Shown here one piece after another: positions 35,399 through 44,961 of a DNA stretch of 64,000 nucleotides (position 1 is its first letter; the number at the start of each line of letters is the position of its first letter). The notes under the pieces are model-generated. The model did not search any database, was not told the origin of the DNA, and worked only from the letters and a program-made list of their open reading frames with translations. Origin of the DNA: Icerya purchasi. Taxonomy: Eukaryota > Arthropoda > Insecta > Hemiptera > Monophlebidae. The position numbers and the translations under genes are program-made. The stretch is from NCBI GenBank assembly GCA_039619475.1, contig CM077115.1:591567643-591631642 (forward strand). The letters run 5' to 3'.

Positions 35399-38086
35399 CT
35401 ACGGCCGTTCTACTAGCTGGAGTTGACTGAGTCTTTTTAGTCTTCTGAAGAGAAAGTTATTCTGCAGTACGTTTTTGACTAACGGATTGATGTGATTTTC
35501 CAGTCGATACAGATGTCTTCTGGCAGCGCTGCTGATTTCTTCTTTGATTGTTGGAGCGTGTAGATCGGTATGTATATCATCGTTTCGAACGAACCATGGG
35601 GCCGCCACAATGTTTCTCAGAACTTTTGACTGGAATCTTTGAATGATGGCTATGTTTGAGTTGCTCGCTGTGCCCCAGACTTGGATTCCATATAGCCATA
35701 TAGGCTTCAGAATGGAATTATAGAGCAGTAATTTATTCGCGTGGGATAATGGCGAATGTTTGCCCATTAACCATTGCATGCCTCGGTATACTATATCAAG
35801 CTGTTTACGTTTGGCAGCCACATGATCTTTCCATGTGAGTCCTTTATCAAGGTGCAGCCCGAGATATTTCACGGTATTCGATTCCGGAATCGCTTGTCCG
35901 TTCAGCCTGATTGGTTGGTTTCTTCCCTTATTTAAAGTAAATATGACTTGCCTAGATTTTGATCCATTGACGTTCACTTTCCAAAGCTTCATCCACCTTT
36001 CTACATCAAGTAGATGCTTTTGGATATATTCTGTTGCTACGACGTTGTCCTGATGACTTGATAAGATCGCCGTGTCATCAGCAAACATAGCCGTTATCGT
36101 GTCTGAGTGTACTGGGAAATCGTTTACGTATATCTGATATAATATCGGCCCGAGTACACTACCTTGAGGTACCCCCGATAGTATTGGGTGAATTTGTGAA
36201 TATTCTCCATTAACATTAACGTGGAAGTACCTCTCTGTTAAATATGATTTAATGATTTCGTAATACTGGTGAGGCAGCAACTGTTTTATTTTAAATAGAA
36301 GGCCAGTGTGCCAAACTCTATCGAAAGCTTTTTCGATATCCAGGAATACTGCAGGACAGTATTTTCCATCCTCGAAGGCTTTGTTGATCACATCCACTAT
36401 CCTATGTATTTGCTCAATTGTACTATGGCGATCTCTGAAGCCGAATTGATAGTTTGGTATTACTTTTTCTTCTTCCAGGATTGGTTTGATTCTTTTGAGG
36501 ATGAGTTTTTCAAAAAGTTTTGAGAAGGCCGGCAAAAGGCTAATAGGCCTGTAGGCAGAAACTTCATTCTGCGGTTTTCCTGGTTTGGGAATCATTATAA
36601 TTGAAGCAAATTTCCATTGAATTGGAAAATAGCCAGTGCGAAAGATCGCATTAAAAATGTATGTTATTAGGATAACCGCTTTCCTTGGCAAATTTTTGAT
36701 AATTTTTGCTGATATCAGATCATGCCCAGGTGCCTTCCTTACATTTAGTTGTTTTATATATGCACTTACTTCCATAGGCGAAGTTGGTTTAATAGGTGGG
36801 AACATCTGGAATGGTATCTGTAAATATTTTTTAATGTTTTTTTCATGATCTGAGCTCCCATTGTGATGCGATTGGAAGATTTCAGCAAGATATTCTGCGA
36901 ACCTATTTGCTTTTTCTTGGCTGCTTCGTGCCCATTCTGCATTCCTCCCTCTGAGAGGAGGACATTGAGCGACGTGATCTTTTTTTACTCTGTTTACGGT
37001 CTTCCAGAGATTGTACTCGGTTGATTTAGTTGAAGTCAAATTTCCAATGAACTCTCGCATCGTCTCATTTTTCAGTTCCAGTAGTGTTTTTTTTAGTTGC
37101 CTAGCTGCTCTATTAAGGTTAGCCTTATTAATTGGATTTCTATCAGCCTGCCATATCCTCCTTAATTTCCTTTTCTCTGAGATCATGCTCTTTACTATTA
37201 CAGGGTGTCTTATTACAGTTTGCCGATCACTGTCTGCAGGCGTAGATAAATATGCAGACGTCTGTATGCATTTGCTGAGGTTTTCTACAACCAATTCGAT
37301 ATCCGCCTCCGTTTTTAATGACACTTTCAAATCTATTCCTCGCTCGACTAGCTGCTGGAATGTGTCCCAGTTAGTGTTTCTATTTGTTAGTGCTGGCTTT
37401 TTCGCTATTTGTATTACCGCAGCACTCAAGTTTAGTATTTTTGGTGAATGGTCCGATGTTGCATCCATGACAGATTCAGTAAGCGTATGATTTGCATCGA
37501 TCCCATTACTAATGAAGAAATCTAGGAGGTCTGGAATTTTATTTTTGTCTGTTGGCCAGTATGATGGAATCCCATCTGATAGGATGGTGTACTTATTTTC
37601 CTGTATGCACGCGTCTAACTGTTTCCCTCTTGATGTTATGAGTCGTGACCCGAAGGATGTATGTTTAGAGTTAAAGTCTCCACCAGATATAAATTTGTTT
37701 CCTAAGGTCGTAAAGTACTCATCGAAATGTAACTGTTGCATTTTATGCCTTGGAGGACAATAAACGGAAGATAGCACAAGCGGACCGTAGGATGTATCAA
37801 TTTGCACAGACGTAGCTTGTAAGTATTCCTTCGAAAATTTATTAAGCTCGTAATGTTTGATAGACGTCTTTATTATCACAGCTGCTCCTCCGTGTGCTTT
37901 ACCACTTGGGTGTGGAGTGTGATACGCTGTGTAGTGAGGAATCTTAATGTAACTTTTGCTAGTGAAGTGTGTTTCTGATAACATTAAGACGTCAATTTTA
38001 TTGATTGTTAAAAACAGTTCGACCTCGTGACGGTATTGCACCAGTCCGTTGATATTCCATACAGCTATTCTTAGTACTCTGTTCAT
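35399..38086 (-). CDS. Jockey-3 ORF2: endonuclease-reverse transcriptase, 895 aa
   Basis: Intact ORF2 for target-primed reverse transcription. ATG 38086 overlaps the ORF1 stop (ATGA). The AP-like endonuclease covers about residues 5-230: WNINGLVQYRHEVE, SETHFTS (catalytic Glu), GGDFNSKHTSFGS near 134, SDHSP near 212. A linker with a conserved RRIWQADRNP stretch follows. The RT domain spans about 450-720: KAPGHDLISAKIIKN near 453, IPKPGKPQNEVSAYRPISLL, QFGFRDRHSTIEQIHR, AFDRVWHTGLLFK, GVPQGSVLGP, active-site MFADDTAI near 669, KYLGLHLDKGLTWKDH. A thumb and short C-terminus follow (WLYGIQVWGTAS). No RNase H, as is normal for the Jockey clade. Length is typical. All catalytic residues that I can place are present. 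Confidence 0.96.
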   Translation of the reverse strand: MNRVLRIAVWNINGLVQYRHEVELFLTINKIDVLMLSETHFTSKSYIKIPHYTAYHTPHPSGKAHGGAAVIIKTSIKHYELNKFSKEYLQATSVQIDTSYGPLVLSSVYCPPRHKMQQLHFDEYFTTLGNKFISGGDFNSKHTSFGSRLITSRGKQLDACIQENKYTILSDGIPSYWPTDKNKIPDLLDFFISNGIDANHTLTESVMDATSDHSPKILNLSAAVIQIAKKPALTNRNTNWDTFQQLVERGIDLKVSLKTEADIELVVENLSKCIQTSAYLSTPADSDRQTVIRHPVIVKSMISEKRKLRRIWQADRNPINKANLNRAARQLKKTLLELKNETMREFIGNLTSTKSTEYNLWKTVNRVKKDHVAQCPPLRGRNAEWARSSQEKANRFAEYLAEIFQSHHNGSSDHEKNIKKYLQIPFQMFPPIKPTSPMEVSAYIKQLNVRKAPGHDLISAKIIKNLPRKAVILITYIFNAIFRTGYFPIQWKFASIIMIPKPGKPQNEVSAYRPISLLPAFSKLFEKLILKRIKPILEEEKVIPNYQFGFRDRHSTIEQIHRIVDVINKAFEDGKYCPAVFLDIEKAFDRVWHTGLLFKIKQLLPHQYYEIIKSYLTERYFHVNVNGEYSQIHPILSGVPQGSVLGPILYQIYVNDFPVHSDTITAMFADDTAILSSHQDNVVATEYIQKHLLDVERWMKLWKVNVNGSKSRQVIFTLNKGRNQPIRLNGQAIPESNTVKYLGLHLDKGLTWKDHVAAKRKQLDIVYRGMQWLMGKHSPLSHANKLLLYNSILKPIWLYGIQVWGTASNSNIAIIQRFQSKVLRNIVAAPWFVRNDDIHTDLHAPTIKEEISSAARRHLYRLENHINPLVKNVLQNNFLFRRLKRLSQLQLVERP

Positions 38087-39495
38087 TTTGGGATTAATTT
38101 ACTAACCACGGTTGATAACATGTTAATTATCATCCCATTTTGTTGAATGAGCTGGTTGAACATTGCTCTAAATTCAGTTAAAAATTCAGTGAGGTGTCCG
38201 ACTATATCATAATTTGTGATATTATTTTTGTTTCCGTTATTCCTACTGATGTTACAATCAGCTGTGTACGTGTTTATACCATTGGAGACCTCCGTTTCAC
38301 TGCTGTATTTTTTACCGCAATTCCGTAGGACCTCTGCATAACTACTGTTAGGATTGGCATTTATTAGTTTAGGGTTAATAGCGCTTGGGTTTGCTGAATA
38401 GGAGTACTGTTGCTTTATCTGCTGCGGCATATTTTTAGGTTTACTCCTCATCTTTATTAACTCTTTGTATATTGTACACCCCTTGTAATTCGCAGGGTGA
38501 TTGCCCTCGCAGTGAGTGCATTTTGCTGGTGTATCAGCTGTTTTTTGACAGCTTTTCGTCTCATGCTGTTCTCCACACTTAACACAGATGTACGGTAAGG
38601 TGCAATATGTTTTGCTATGTCCAAATGATTGACATCTTGAGCACTGTATTATACTTCTACTTTTAAAAGGCGGTTCTACTTTTATTTTCGTATTGAGTAA
38701 ATACTGCAAGTTATATATATCTTTATTATTATTATTCGGCTCTAAATCTACATAGAACATTGGTAACCGCTCCTTTGTCCTTTGTCTGTACACATTGATT
38801 ACGTTCCTTGCCTCAAAACCCAGTGTGGATAACGCATCTTTTATCTCATCGGGCGTGATTGTGTGATGTAGGTTTTTAATAACCACCCTGTATGCTCTTT
38901 CTTCTTTGAGCTGGTAGGTGTGATAAATTACTTGTCGATCCTTTAGGTGTTTTATTATTTTCCTGTAGTTATCGGAGTTATTTGATTTCAGTCTAATTTT
39001 ATTGTCTTTTAGAGCTTGGCAAATATAATCTCCTTTTGACAGAACCGTTGAGATACTGGTTATCATGTCTTTATAATTTATTACCCCATATAATATAATA
39101 GGAGGTGGTTTAGGCAGGTTCTTACCTTCGTTTATTTCAGGTGCGCTAGTATCTTTTTTTTTTTGCAGAGTTCCTATATGATTATTATCGGAGTCTGGAT
39201 GATTCCGTAGGGGCCAGAATCGATTACTTTTCCCTTCGTTGTCCGATAGCAATGGTTCTGGGGACAAGTCGGGAGTTTGCTTTCGTGCTCTTTTCCGAGT
39301 AGGAACTACTTGCCAGGTGTTGGGCGACTTTACTACGATTTTAATCGGTGGTATCGATTTATTTGGCGCTATTGAAGCTTTATTCTGTGACATTTCTACG
39401 TCGTTGTTACTATCAGGACCAATATTTGAAATACTACTCGCAGTTGTAGTAGTGTTGCGTGAACTTGTTCCGGCGGACGATGCCCAACTAGTCAT
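38083..39495 (-). CDS. Jockey-3 ORF1: gag-like RNA-binding protein, 470 aa
   Basis: Complete ORF1 starting at ATG 39495 (MTSWASSAGTSSRN). The Ser/Thr-rich N-terminus is followed by a basic patch (RKRARKQTPD) and the RRM-like gag core (RAYRVVIKNLHHTITPDEIK, RLPMFYVDLEPNNNNKDIYN). Three zinc knuckles lie at about 283-340 (CSRCQSFGHSKTYC, CVKCGEQHETKSC, CTHCEGNHPANYKGC), and the C-terminal helix is hydrophobic. It binds element RNA and forms the particle together with ORF2. It ends with TGA inside ATGA, so ORF2 may be translated by ribosomes that have just finished ORF1. Confidence 0.95.
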   Translation of the reverse strand: MTSWASSAGTSSRNTTTTASSISNIGPDSNNDVEMSQNKASIAPNKSIPPIKIVVKSPNTWQVVPTRKRARKQTPDLSPEPLLSDNEGKSNRFWPLRNHPDSDNNHIGTLQKKKDTSAPEINEGKNLPKPPPIILYGVINYKDMITSISTVLSKGDYICQALKDNKIRLKSNNSDNYRKIIKHLKDRQVIYHTYQLKEERAYRVVIKNLHHTITPDEIKDALSTLGFEARNVINVYRQRTKERLPMFYVDLEPNNNNKDIYNLQYLLNTKIKVEPPFKSRSIIQCSRCQSFGHSKTYCTLPYICVKCGEQHETKSCQKTADTPAKCTHCEGNHPANYKGCTIYKELIKMRSKPKNMPQQIKQQYSYSANPSAINPKLINANPNSSYAEVLRNCGKKYSSETEVSNGINTYTADCNISRNNGNKNNITNYDIVGHLTEFLTEFRAMFNQLIQQNGMIINMLSTVVSKLIPK

Positions 39496-39854
39496 TATTG
39501 ATATTTGTGTTCGTAGGTTCTCTCGAAAACAAAGATCAGCGTCAACAGCTCAGTTGCCGCTGATAATTGTTTCGATGTATAAACATGTGCTCGATGTGGC
39601 GCTACGCACTCGCACGTATATGCACTATACGATAACAACAACGCGATATCAGCTGCGTTGGTAATAGCAATGTTAAATGTTAAATGGTTAACAGTATGAT
39701 AACTTAATGATAATGTTAAATAATAAATTGGATTTATCTCACCGCTGTGATGGAAGGTAATCGATTCGACGTCGTCGAAATGAGATAAGCCGATGTACAT
39801 AAAATACAATATTATCGGGATAGTGAACGCGTTAACAATAAACTTACTTTATGG

Positions 39855-40083
39855 TCGCTGATTTAAACGTTCCGTTATTCTTAGCATTAAATATCAGCTC
39901 CATGTTGGTGTGTTCTATCCAATTCTCAATGATTGTTCCATTTTCGTCACTTTTTGAATACACATGGTACTATGACCATTAAAATCGCCTACATAAATGC
40001 ATGGTGATTTATAGTTTGGTAGAGGGGTTTTGCGTTCGATAATATACAAGATGGTTTATATATTTTAACTATCATCAAGTTAT
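39855..40083 (-). pseudogene. LINE-H block 2: middle of the endonuclease
   Basis: The minus strand from 40083 reads VKIYKPSC directly after the ...KVDNLMI of block 1 across the Penelope insertion. After a frameshift it continues YKSPCIYVGDFNGHSTMC, which carries the endonuclease GDFN-H motif. A further frame change gives ELIFNAKNNGTFKSA at the Jockey-3 duplication. This small piece is the clearest evidence that the blocks on either side were once one LINE. Confidence 0.88.
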
Positions 40084-40625
40084 AATAAAACAAACTTTAA
40101 TAACAAACAATATAGAATAATAAATTAGATAAATACCTATTTAGAAACGTTTTCGGGCATAACCCATCATCAGCTAACACTAACTTAAAGGAAACTTATA
40201 ACATACTGAAGTGAATATAGGGAATACACATGTGTATATATAGTGGATGTAAAGAGGAATAAACATAGCAGGTATAAAACTCAAAAGGTTGAAAATGCTA
40301 ATAATTAATATAAAATAAAACAAGAAGACAAAAAAGTTAAATTTTTATATTAAACAGTGGATTATTATTATTAGGTGTTTGGTCATTTAAAATATTATTT
40401 TTATATTTATTTATATAATAATTTTCAGCAATGTTCATATTATTACCTTTGTGATAAGTGGCCAGGATGGTTACAGTATTTTCTATTGAATTTGGTTTAT
40501 GTTTATTTTTAATTAGATGTTCTGCATAGGTTGATTTTTCTATTTCATTATTATTAAATGCTTTTATATGTTCTTTATATCTACAATTAATTTTTCGCCC
40601 TGTTTGACCAATGTATGATTTCTCA
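40084..40625 (-). pseudogene. Inverted Penelope 3' copy with GIY-YIG fragment
   Basis: Reverse complement of 47458-48000, nearly identical. Its 5' limit is at 40625, in the middle of the GIY-YIG domain (EKSYIGQTGRKINCRYKEH remains; the GIYKINC half is missing). The 95-residue frame ends at 40337 with PLFNIKI, exactly as in the plus-strand copy. A visible difference from the other copy is GNNMNIAE versus GNNTNIAE. The partial domain lacks the GIY motif and should be inactive. Confidence 0.9.
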
Positions 40626-41145
40626 TACAAATATACCTATAAATGAAACCATAGATATAATTAAAAAATCTGTAAATAAGTTAAAGAATAATATTTTTTG
40701 TAATCAATTAATCCAAATAATTAAAACTGTTACAGAGCAAAATTACTTTAATTTTAATAACTCCATGTATATACAAAATAATGGTTTAGCTATGGGCTCA
40801 CCTTTGTCAGGTATTTTAAGTAAAATCTTTCTACAAAATTTAGAAGAAATATACATGGAAAATATAATACAAAAATACAATATTAAATCTTATATTAGAT
40901 ATGTAGATGATACACTACTAATTTTTTATGAAAATAGTAGTAATACTGAAAATGACATTCTAAATGATTTAAATAAAATTCACAAAAATATTCATTATAC
41001 TATGGAAAAAGAAGAAAATAACAAAATACATTTCTTAGATATAACAATAATAAAATCAAAGGATAAGTTAACATATAATATTTATAGAAAACAAACCACC
41101 ACTGATAATATAATTCATAAAACATCAAACCACCCAAACCAACAT
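40626..41145 (+). pseudogene. Penelope reverse transcriptase, first part
   Basis: The open frame begins inside the RT domain (YTNIPINETIDIIKK), so the N-terminal third of the protein and the start codon are missing. Penelope RT motifs are clear: NNGLAMGSPLSGILSKIF, active-site YIRYVDDTLLIF, and IHFLDITI. It breaks after HPNQH at 41145, where the I-clade LINE entered, and resumes at 47064 with KYAYFMTAINRLL in the same frame. Penelope RTs are related to telomerase RT. Apart from truncation and insertion the frame is undamaged. Confidence 0.93.
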
Positions 41146-41226
41146 TTTTTTTTTTTTCTTTTTTTTTTTTTGGGCTCGTCAACCAAGGACCTTTACCCAG
41201 AAACTAAAGGTAAGGAAAGCAGTCGG

Positions 41227-44200
41227 TTATATTTTGATTCGATCAGAGATTTTAACTAAAAAGGAACAAATAGCAGGAATAATTAGTGAGGAAGGAAAGG
41301 ACAGGATATAGGATGCACAATAAGGGGTAGGAAGTCCAAGCTTAAGCAAATAAGAATATAAGGCAGAACGCTCCACCGAGAGGGAAGAACACTGGAAGAA
41401 CACATGATCGGCGTCGCAAATAATTGCATCATCCGGATGGAGAGGACAGTGTGGAGAAGAAATCAAGGAGAAACGAAATCTGGAAGAAGGCAGCAAAGAA
41501 TGGCCAAAGCGCATACGAACAATGGAAACAACTTCAGAACGACGAAGGGAGGGATGTAAAAGAAACCATGAATATGAAGGAAGAGTAGGCTGGACTGACA
41601 GGTAAAAGGAACAACTGTTGGAAAAAGAAGAAACATAGGTATCCGACCAAAATCGGATATGAAAGCTTTTACAAACTGATAGCAGGTTAACGGATGGAAT
41701 TTTTTTAAAAAAAAGACGAGAGGAAGCAGCAGCAGCCCGAGCCAAGGAATCAGCCGCTTCATTGCCAAATATGCCCGAGTGGCCAGGTACCCACAGCAGA
41801 TCAATATTGACTGAATGGAGATAGGAAAGATTGTGAATGAGTGAACGTATACGGAGGATAACAAAGTCACACGAATGATCAGGAAGGGGAGAGGATATGG
41901 CCTGAAGGGCGCTCAAAGAGTCAGAAATAATTAAAAACTTAGAGGAAAATTGATTCGAGGAAATGAAAATAATAGAGCGAAGGATAGCCAACAACTCGGC
42001 TGTGAATATGGAACAGAAATAAGGAAGTCGAAAAGATTCTGAGAGGTTAAAATCAGGAAGGATGAAAGAAGCACCAACACCACCAGGCCCCCTCGAACCA
42101 TCCGTGTAAATGGTAACATGAGAGGGAAATAGGGAATTGATAGTGCTGTAGAATACCTGTTTAATTACGGCATGGGGGAGATTTTTTGCAAATGAGGGGA
42201 GGATAAATACCTTAGGAGGATGACAGATGTCAGCGAAGTCGAAGGAAAAATAAGGGAGATTATTGAACGAGATAATATACGGCCAAAATGAACCGAGACG
42301 ATGTGAAATAAAAGCCAGAATAGGGGTTTTTCTGGAAGTGAAGCGCCAGCTATTATAAATCGAAAGATAAGACTGAACAAGGGTAGAGGATGCGAGAGGA
42401 AGACGTTTAACAAGGAAACGATAGCCTAAATAAGATCTACGAATGGATAGGGGTGACGAATTGGATTCAGCAAGAATAGCAGTGGTTGGAGAGGATTTAA
42501 GAGCGCCAAGACAGAGACGAAGGCAAGAATTCTGAATTACATCTAGTTTGGAAAGACGTGTCTTGGACGCACTACCATAAATAAAAGAACAATAATCAAA
42601 TTTGGAACGGATAATAGATTTGTAAAGGGAAATAAGAATATAGGGATCGCCACCCCATTTAGTTGGCGACAGGGCTTTCAGCAAGTTTAACCTTTTAATA
42701 GTGGAAGCAGAAAGATATTTGATGTGTTCAGAGAAGGACAAACGACTATCAAGAAAGACACCGAGATAACAAAAGCAATTAACACGGGAAAGAGATACAT
42801 TGTTTAAGGATAGGTTAACCAAAGCAGGGTTATAGGGACGGAGGGTAAAAATAGTATAAGAAGACTTAGAGGGAGAAATTGAAAGATTAATTAAGGAGAG
42901 AGAATGTTCCAGCACAATGAGCGACGAACTGAGTGCTTCATAGGCTGCTAAAACATCCTCAGACGAGGAAAACAGGAGAATGTCGTCCGCAAAGAATAAG
43001 GAATAGGAATTTAAAGGAAGAGAAGCTATACTGATAGTATAGATGTTAAAAAGAGTAGGACTGAGGGAGGAACCCTGAGGAAGACCTCGGAAAACCTTTC
43101 TTGGAGCATTAAGAGATGGAGAGGAGGAGTGGATAAAACGATTTGACATGAGATTGATAATAAGGGAAGAGAATTTAATTGGGATATTAATTGCCGTCAT
43201 TTTATCTCTTAGAGTGGGAAGATGAACATTATCGAAAGCAGAGGAAACATCAATAAAAGAAGCTAGGGTGAAATGTTTTTGGATAAAAGATTTGTATATG
43301 TGGGAAACGAAAAGACTAACACAATCAGAAGGGCCAATACCAGGCCGAAAGCCGAACATATTAATAGGGAATATATTATTATGCTCTAGCCACCAAACAA
43401 GGCGCTTGTTGAGCATACCCTCAAATAGTTTTCTAATACCGGATGCCAGGGAAATAGGACGTAGGGAAGAATTTTTCTTAGGAATGGGAATTACGATAAA
43501 AGAATTCCAGGAGGAAGGAGTTATACCCTTTGAAAGGAAGGAATTGAAAAGACTAAGAAGAAAACTGAGGGATTGTTCAGAAAGGTTTTTAAGGGCGAGA
43601 TAGGGTATACCGTCAAGCCCTGGAGTAGGGCTGGACGATTTGGAGAGAACAGACTTTAATTCATTAAAATTGAAAGCCGAAGTTAGGAAGTGAGGAGGAG
43701 AATTTTCCGGAAAAGAAGAGTATAATTCATCAACAGAAGGAACATAAGCTGGAGCGACGGAATCAATAAAAGGAAAAAGGCTATCGTCGGGGATACTGAA
43801 GGTGGAAGGGCGAGAAGAGAATGGGAATTTGAAAGCTCTGGCCATTTTCCAAATCTGCGAAAGAGGAGTAGTTCTAGAGAACTTGGCACAGAAATTTTTC
43901 CAAGAGGACTTCTTCGTGGATTTCAATATAAACCTAGCTCTCGCATTTGCCCGTTTGTGAGCGAGAAAATTTTCAGTCGTAGGGTTACAACGGAAGGTTC
44001 TAAAGGTTTCGCGACTGATATTAAAGGCAGTGTCGCATTCCTTGTTCCACCAAAGTGAAGAAGCCCTACTGCGATGTACAGAAGATGACGTATGGCGGGG
44101 CGGAGAAGATAAAGAAAGAGCAGAAGTTAAGGAATATAAAAAGGAATTATAGAGAGGTACCGGATCGTGATCCGGTTGAAGGAGAGGGAGAGACGAGTCA

Positions 44201-44961
44201 ACCAAGGAGCGAAATAGAGGCCAGCTAGTTTTGGAAAGATTCCATCCTGAAGAATTGGTATGATTGGAATCAGAAGGAGGAGGAAAACTGACAGGAGTTA
44301 TTAGGATAGGAACATGGTCACTGCCGAAAGAGCTCATAAGGGTCTTCCAATTATAATTAAGACCAATAGACGAAGAAGAAAAGGTTAGGTCGAGGGAACT
44401 AGAAATGGAAGCATTCCTGTAGTATGTGGGGGAGAGATCGTTGAGGAGAACTAAATTATCAGAGAGAATGGCATTCTCAAGGATGGAACCGTTGGGATTG
44501 TAGGATGCAGAGCCCCATAAAGGAGAATGTGCATTCCAGTCACCACCGATGATAAAAGGATGCGGAATAGAATTAAAAAACGACGAGAAGGGGAAAAGAC
44601 GAAGATCGAACCTAGGAGGAACATAGATAGAAACAATGCTAATAGGACGTACAGAGGGAGGCTGAATGGAGATGTGAACAATGTTAGGTAAATTGGGACA
44701 AGAAGGAAGATTAAGAGAGATATCATAAGAGCAGAATGGAATGTCATTTCTAATCAGGATTGCAGAACCACCATAACCGTCATCGCGATCACATCTAACT
44801 ACCCTGAAACCTCTAATATTGAAATTTATGTCCGACCGAAGCCACGTTTTGGAAAGGAGAGCAACATTGACATTATGTAGATCCAATAACCCCTCTAATG
44901 AGTTTTTATTGGCTCTTAGATTGCGGCAATTCCACTGTAGAATATTTAGCGCAGCCATCAT
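41227..44961 (-). CDS. I-1 ORF2: endonuclease-RT-RNase H, ~1244 aa
   Basis: I choose the ATG at 44961 (MMAALNILQWNCRN), since the endonuclease starts at once. The frame is open to 45033, with another ATG at 45021. Domains in order: AP-like endonuclease, residues 4-230 (LQWNCRNLRANK, GGDWNAHSPLWGS near 139, SDHVPI near 215). RT at about 450-720 (TPGLDGIPYLALKNL, PIPKKNSSLRPISLAS, FGFRPGIGPSDC, SSAFDNVHLPTL, GLPQGSSLSPTLFN, active-site FFADDILLF near 656). RNase H at about 950-1085 (YTDGSRGPGG, FTAELLAIL, IISDSLSALQ, WVPGHSGIFGNEAADSLAR), with all four acidic positions present. The C-terminal tail has a HPDDAIICDADHVFFQC motif. No stop or frameshift, so it looks functional. Confidence 0.96.
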   Translation of the reverse strand: MMAALNILQWNCRNLRANKNSLEGLLDLHNVNVALLSKTWLRSDINFNIRGFRVVRCDRDDGYGGSAILIRNDIPFCSYDISLNLPSCPNLPNIVHISIQPPSVRPISIVSIYVPPRFDLRLFPFSSFFNSIPHPFIIGGDWNAHSPLWGSASYNPNGSILENAILSDNLVLLNDLSPTYYRNASISSSLDLTFSSSSIGLNYNWKTLMSSFGSDHVPILITPVSFPPPSDSNHTNSSGWNLSKTSWPLFRSLVDSSLPLLQPDHDPVPLYNSFLYSLTSALSLSSPPRHTSSSVHRSRASSLWWNKECDTAFNISRETFRTFRCNPTTENFLAHKRANARARFILKSTKKSSWKNFCAKFSRTTPLSQIWKMARAFKFPFSSRPSTFSIPDDSLFPFIDSVAPAYVPSVDELYSSFPENSPPHFLTSAFNFNELKSVLSKSSSPTPGLDGIPYLALKNLSEQSLSFLLSLFNSFLSKGITPSSWNSFIVIPIPKKNSSLRPISLASGIRKLFEGMLNKRLVWWLEHNNIFPINMFGFRPGIGPSDCVSLFVSHIYKSFIQKHFTLASFIDVSSAFDNVHLPTLRDKMTAINIPIKFSSLIINLMSNRFIHSSSPSLNAPRKVFRGLPQGSSLSPTLFNIYTISIASLPLNSYSLFFADDILLFSSSEDVLAAYEALSSSLIVLEHSLSLINLSISPSKSSYTIFTLRPYNPALVNLSLNNVSLSRVNCFCYLGVFLDSRLSFSEHIKYLSASTIKRLNLLKALSPTKWGGDPYILISLYKSIIRSKFDYCSFIYGSASKTRLSKLDVIQNSCLRLCLGALKSSPTTAILAESNSSPLSIRRSYLGYRFLVKRLPLASSTLVQSYLSIYNSWRFTSRKTPILAFISHRLGSFWPYIISFNNLPYFSFDFADICHPPKVFILPSFAKNLPHAVIKQVFYSTINSLFPSHVTIYTDGSRGPGGVGASFILPDFNLSESFRLPYFCSIFTAELLAILRSIIFISSNQFSSKFLIISDSLSALQAISSPLPDHSCDFVILRIRSLIHNLSYLHSVNIDLLWVPGHSGIFGNEAADSLARAAAASSRLFFKKIPSVNLLSVCKSFHIRFWSDTYVSSFSNSCSFYLSVQPTLPSYSWFLLHPSLRRSEVVSIVRMRFGHSLLPSSRFRFSLISSPHCPLHPDDAIICDADHVFFQCSSLSVERSALYSYLLKLGLPTPYCASYILSFPSSLIIPAICSFLVKISDRIKI

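Larger units (their letters stand above)
35241..39854 (-). mobile_element. Intact full-length Jockey-clade LINE (Jockey-3)
   Basis: Flanked by a perfect 14-bp duplication, tcgctgatttaaac (35227-35240 and 39855-39868). Removing the element restores the LINE-H reading NNGTFKSARLNQDYN across the site. The 3' poly-A is the T-run at 35241-35258. The 5' UTR spans 39854-39496. Both ORFs are uninterrupted, making this the best candidate in the window for a recently active element. 4614 bp. Confidence 0.96.

Noticed and set aside
37011..37490. 159-codon plus-strand open frame
   Set aside because: Antisense to the intact Jockey-3 ORF2, with no domain of its own. A shadow of the real gene.
39239..39664. 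141-codon plus-strand open frame
   Set aside because: Antisense to the Jockey-3 ORF1 start and 5' UTR. No recognisable motif.
39496..39809. 104-codon minus frame upstream of Jockey-3 ORF1
   Set aside because: Lies in the 5' UTR in a different frame, is not shared with Jockey-1 or Jockey-2, and has no domain.
43268..43603. 111-codon plus-strand open frame
   Set aside because: Antisense to I-1 ORF2, Arg/Lys-rich because of the codon use of the opposite strand.
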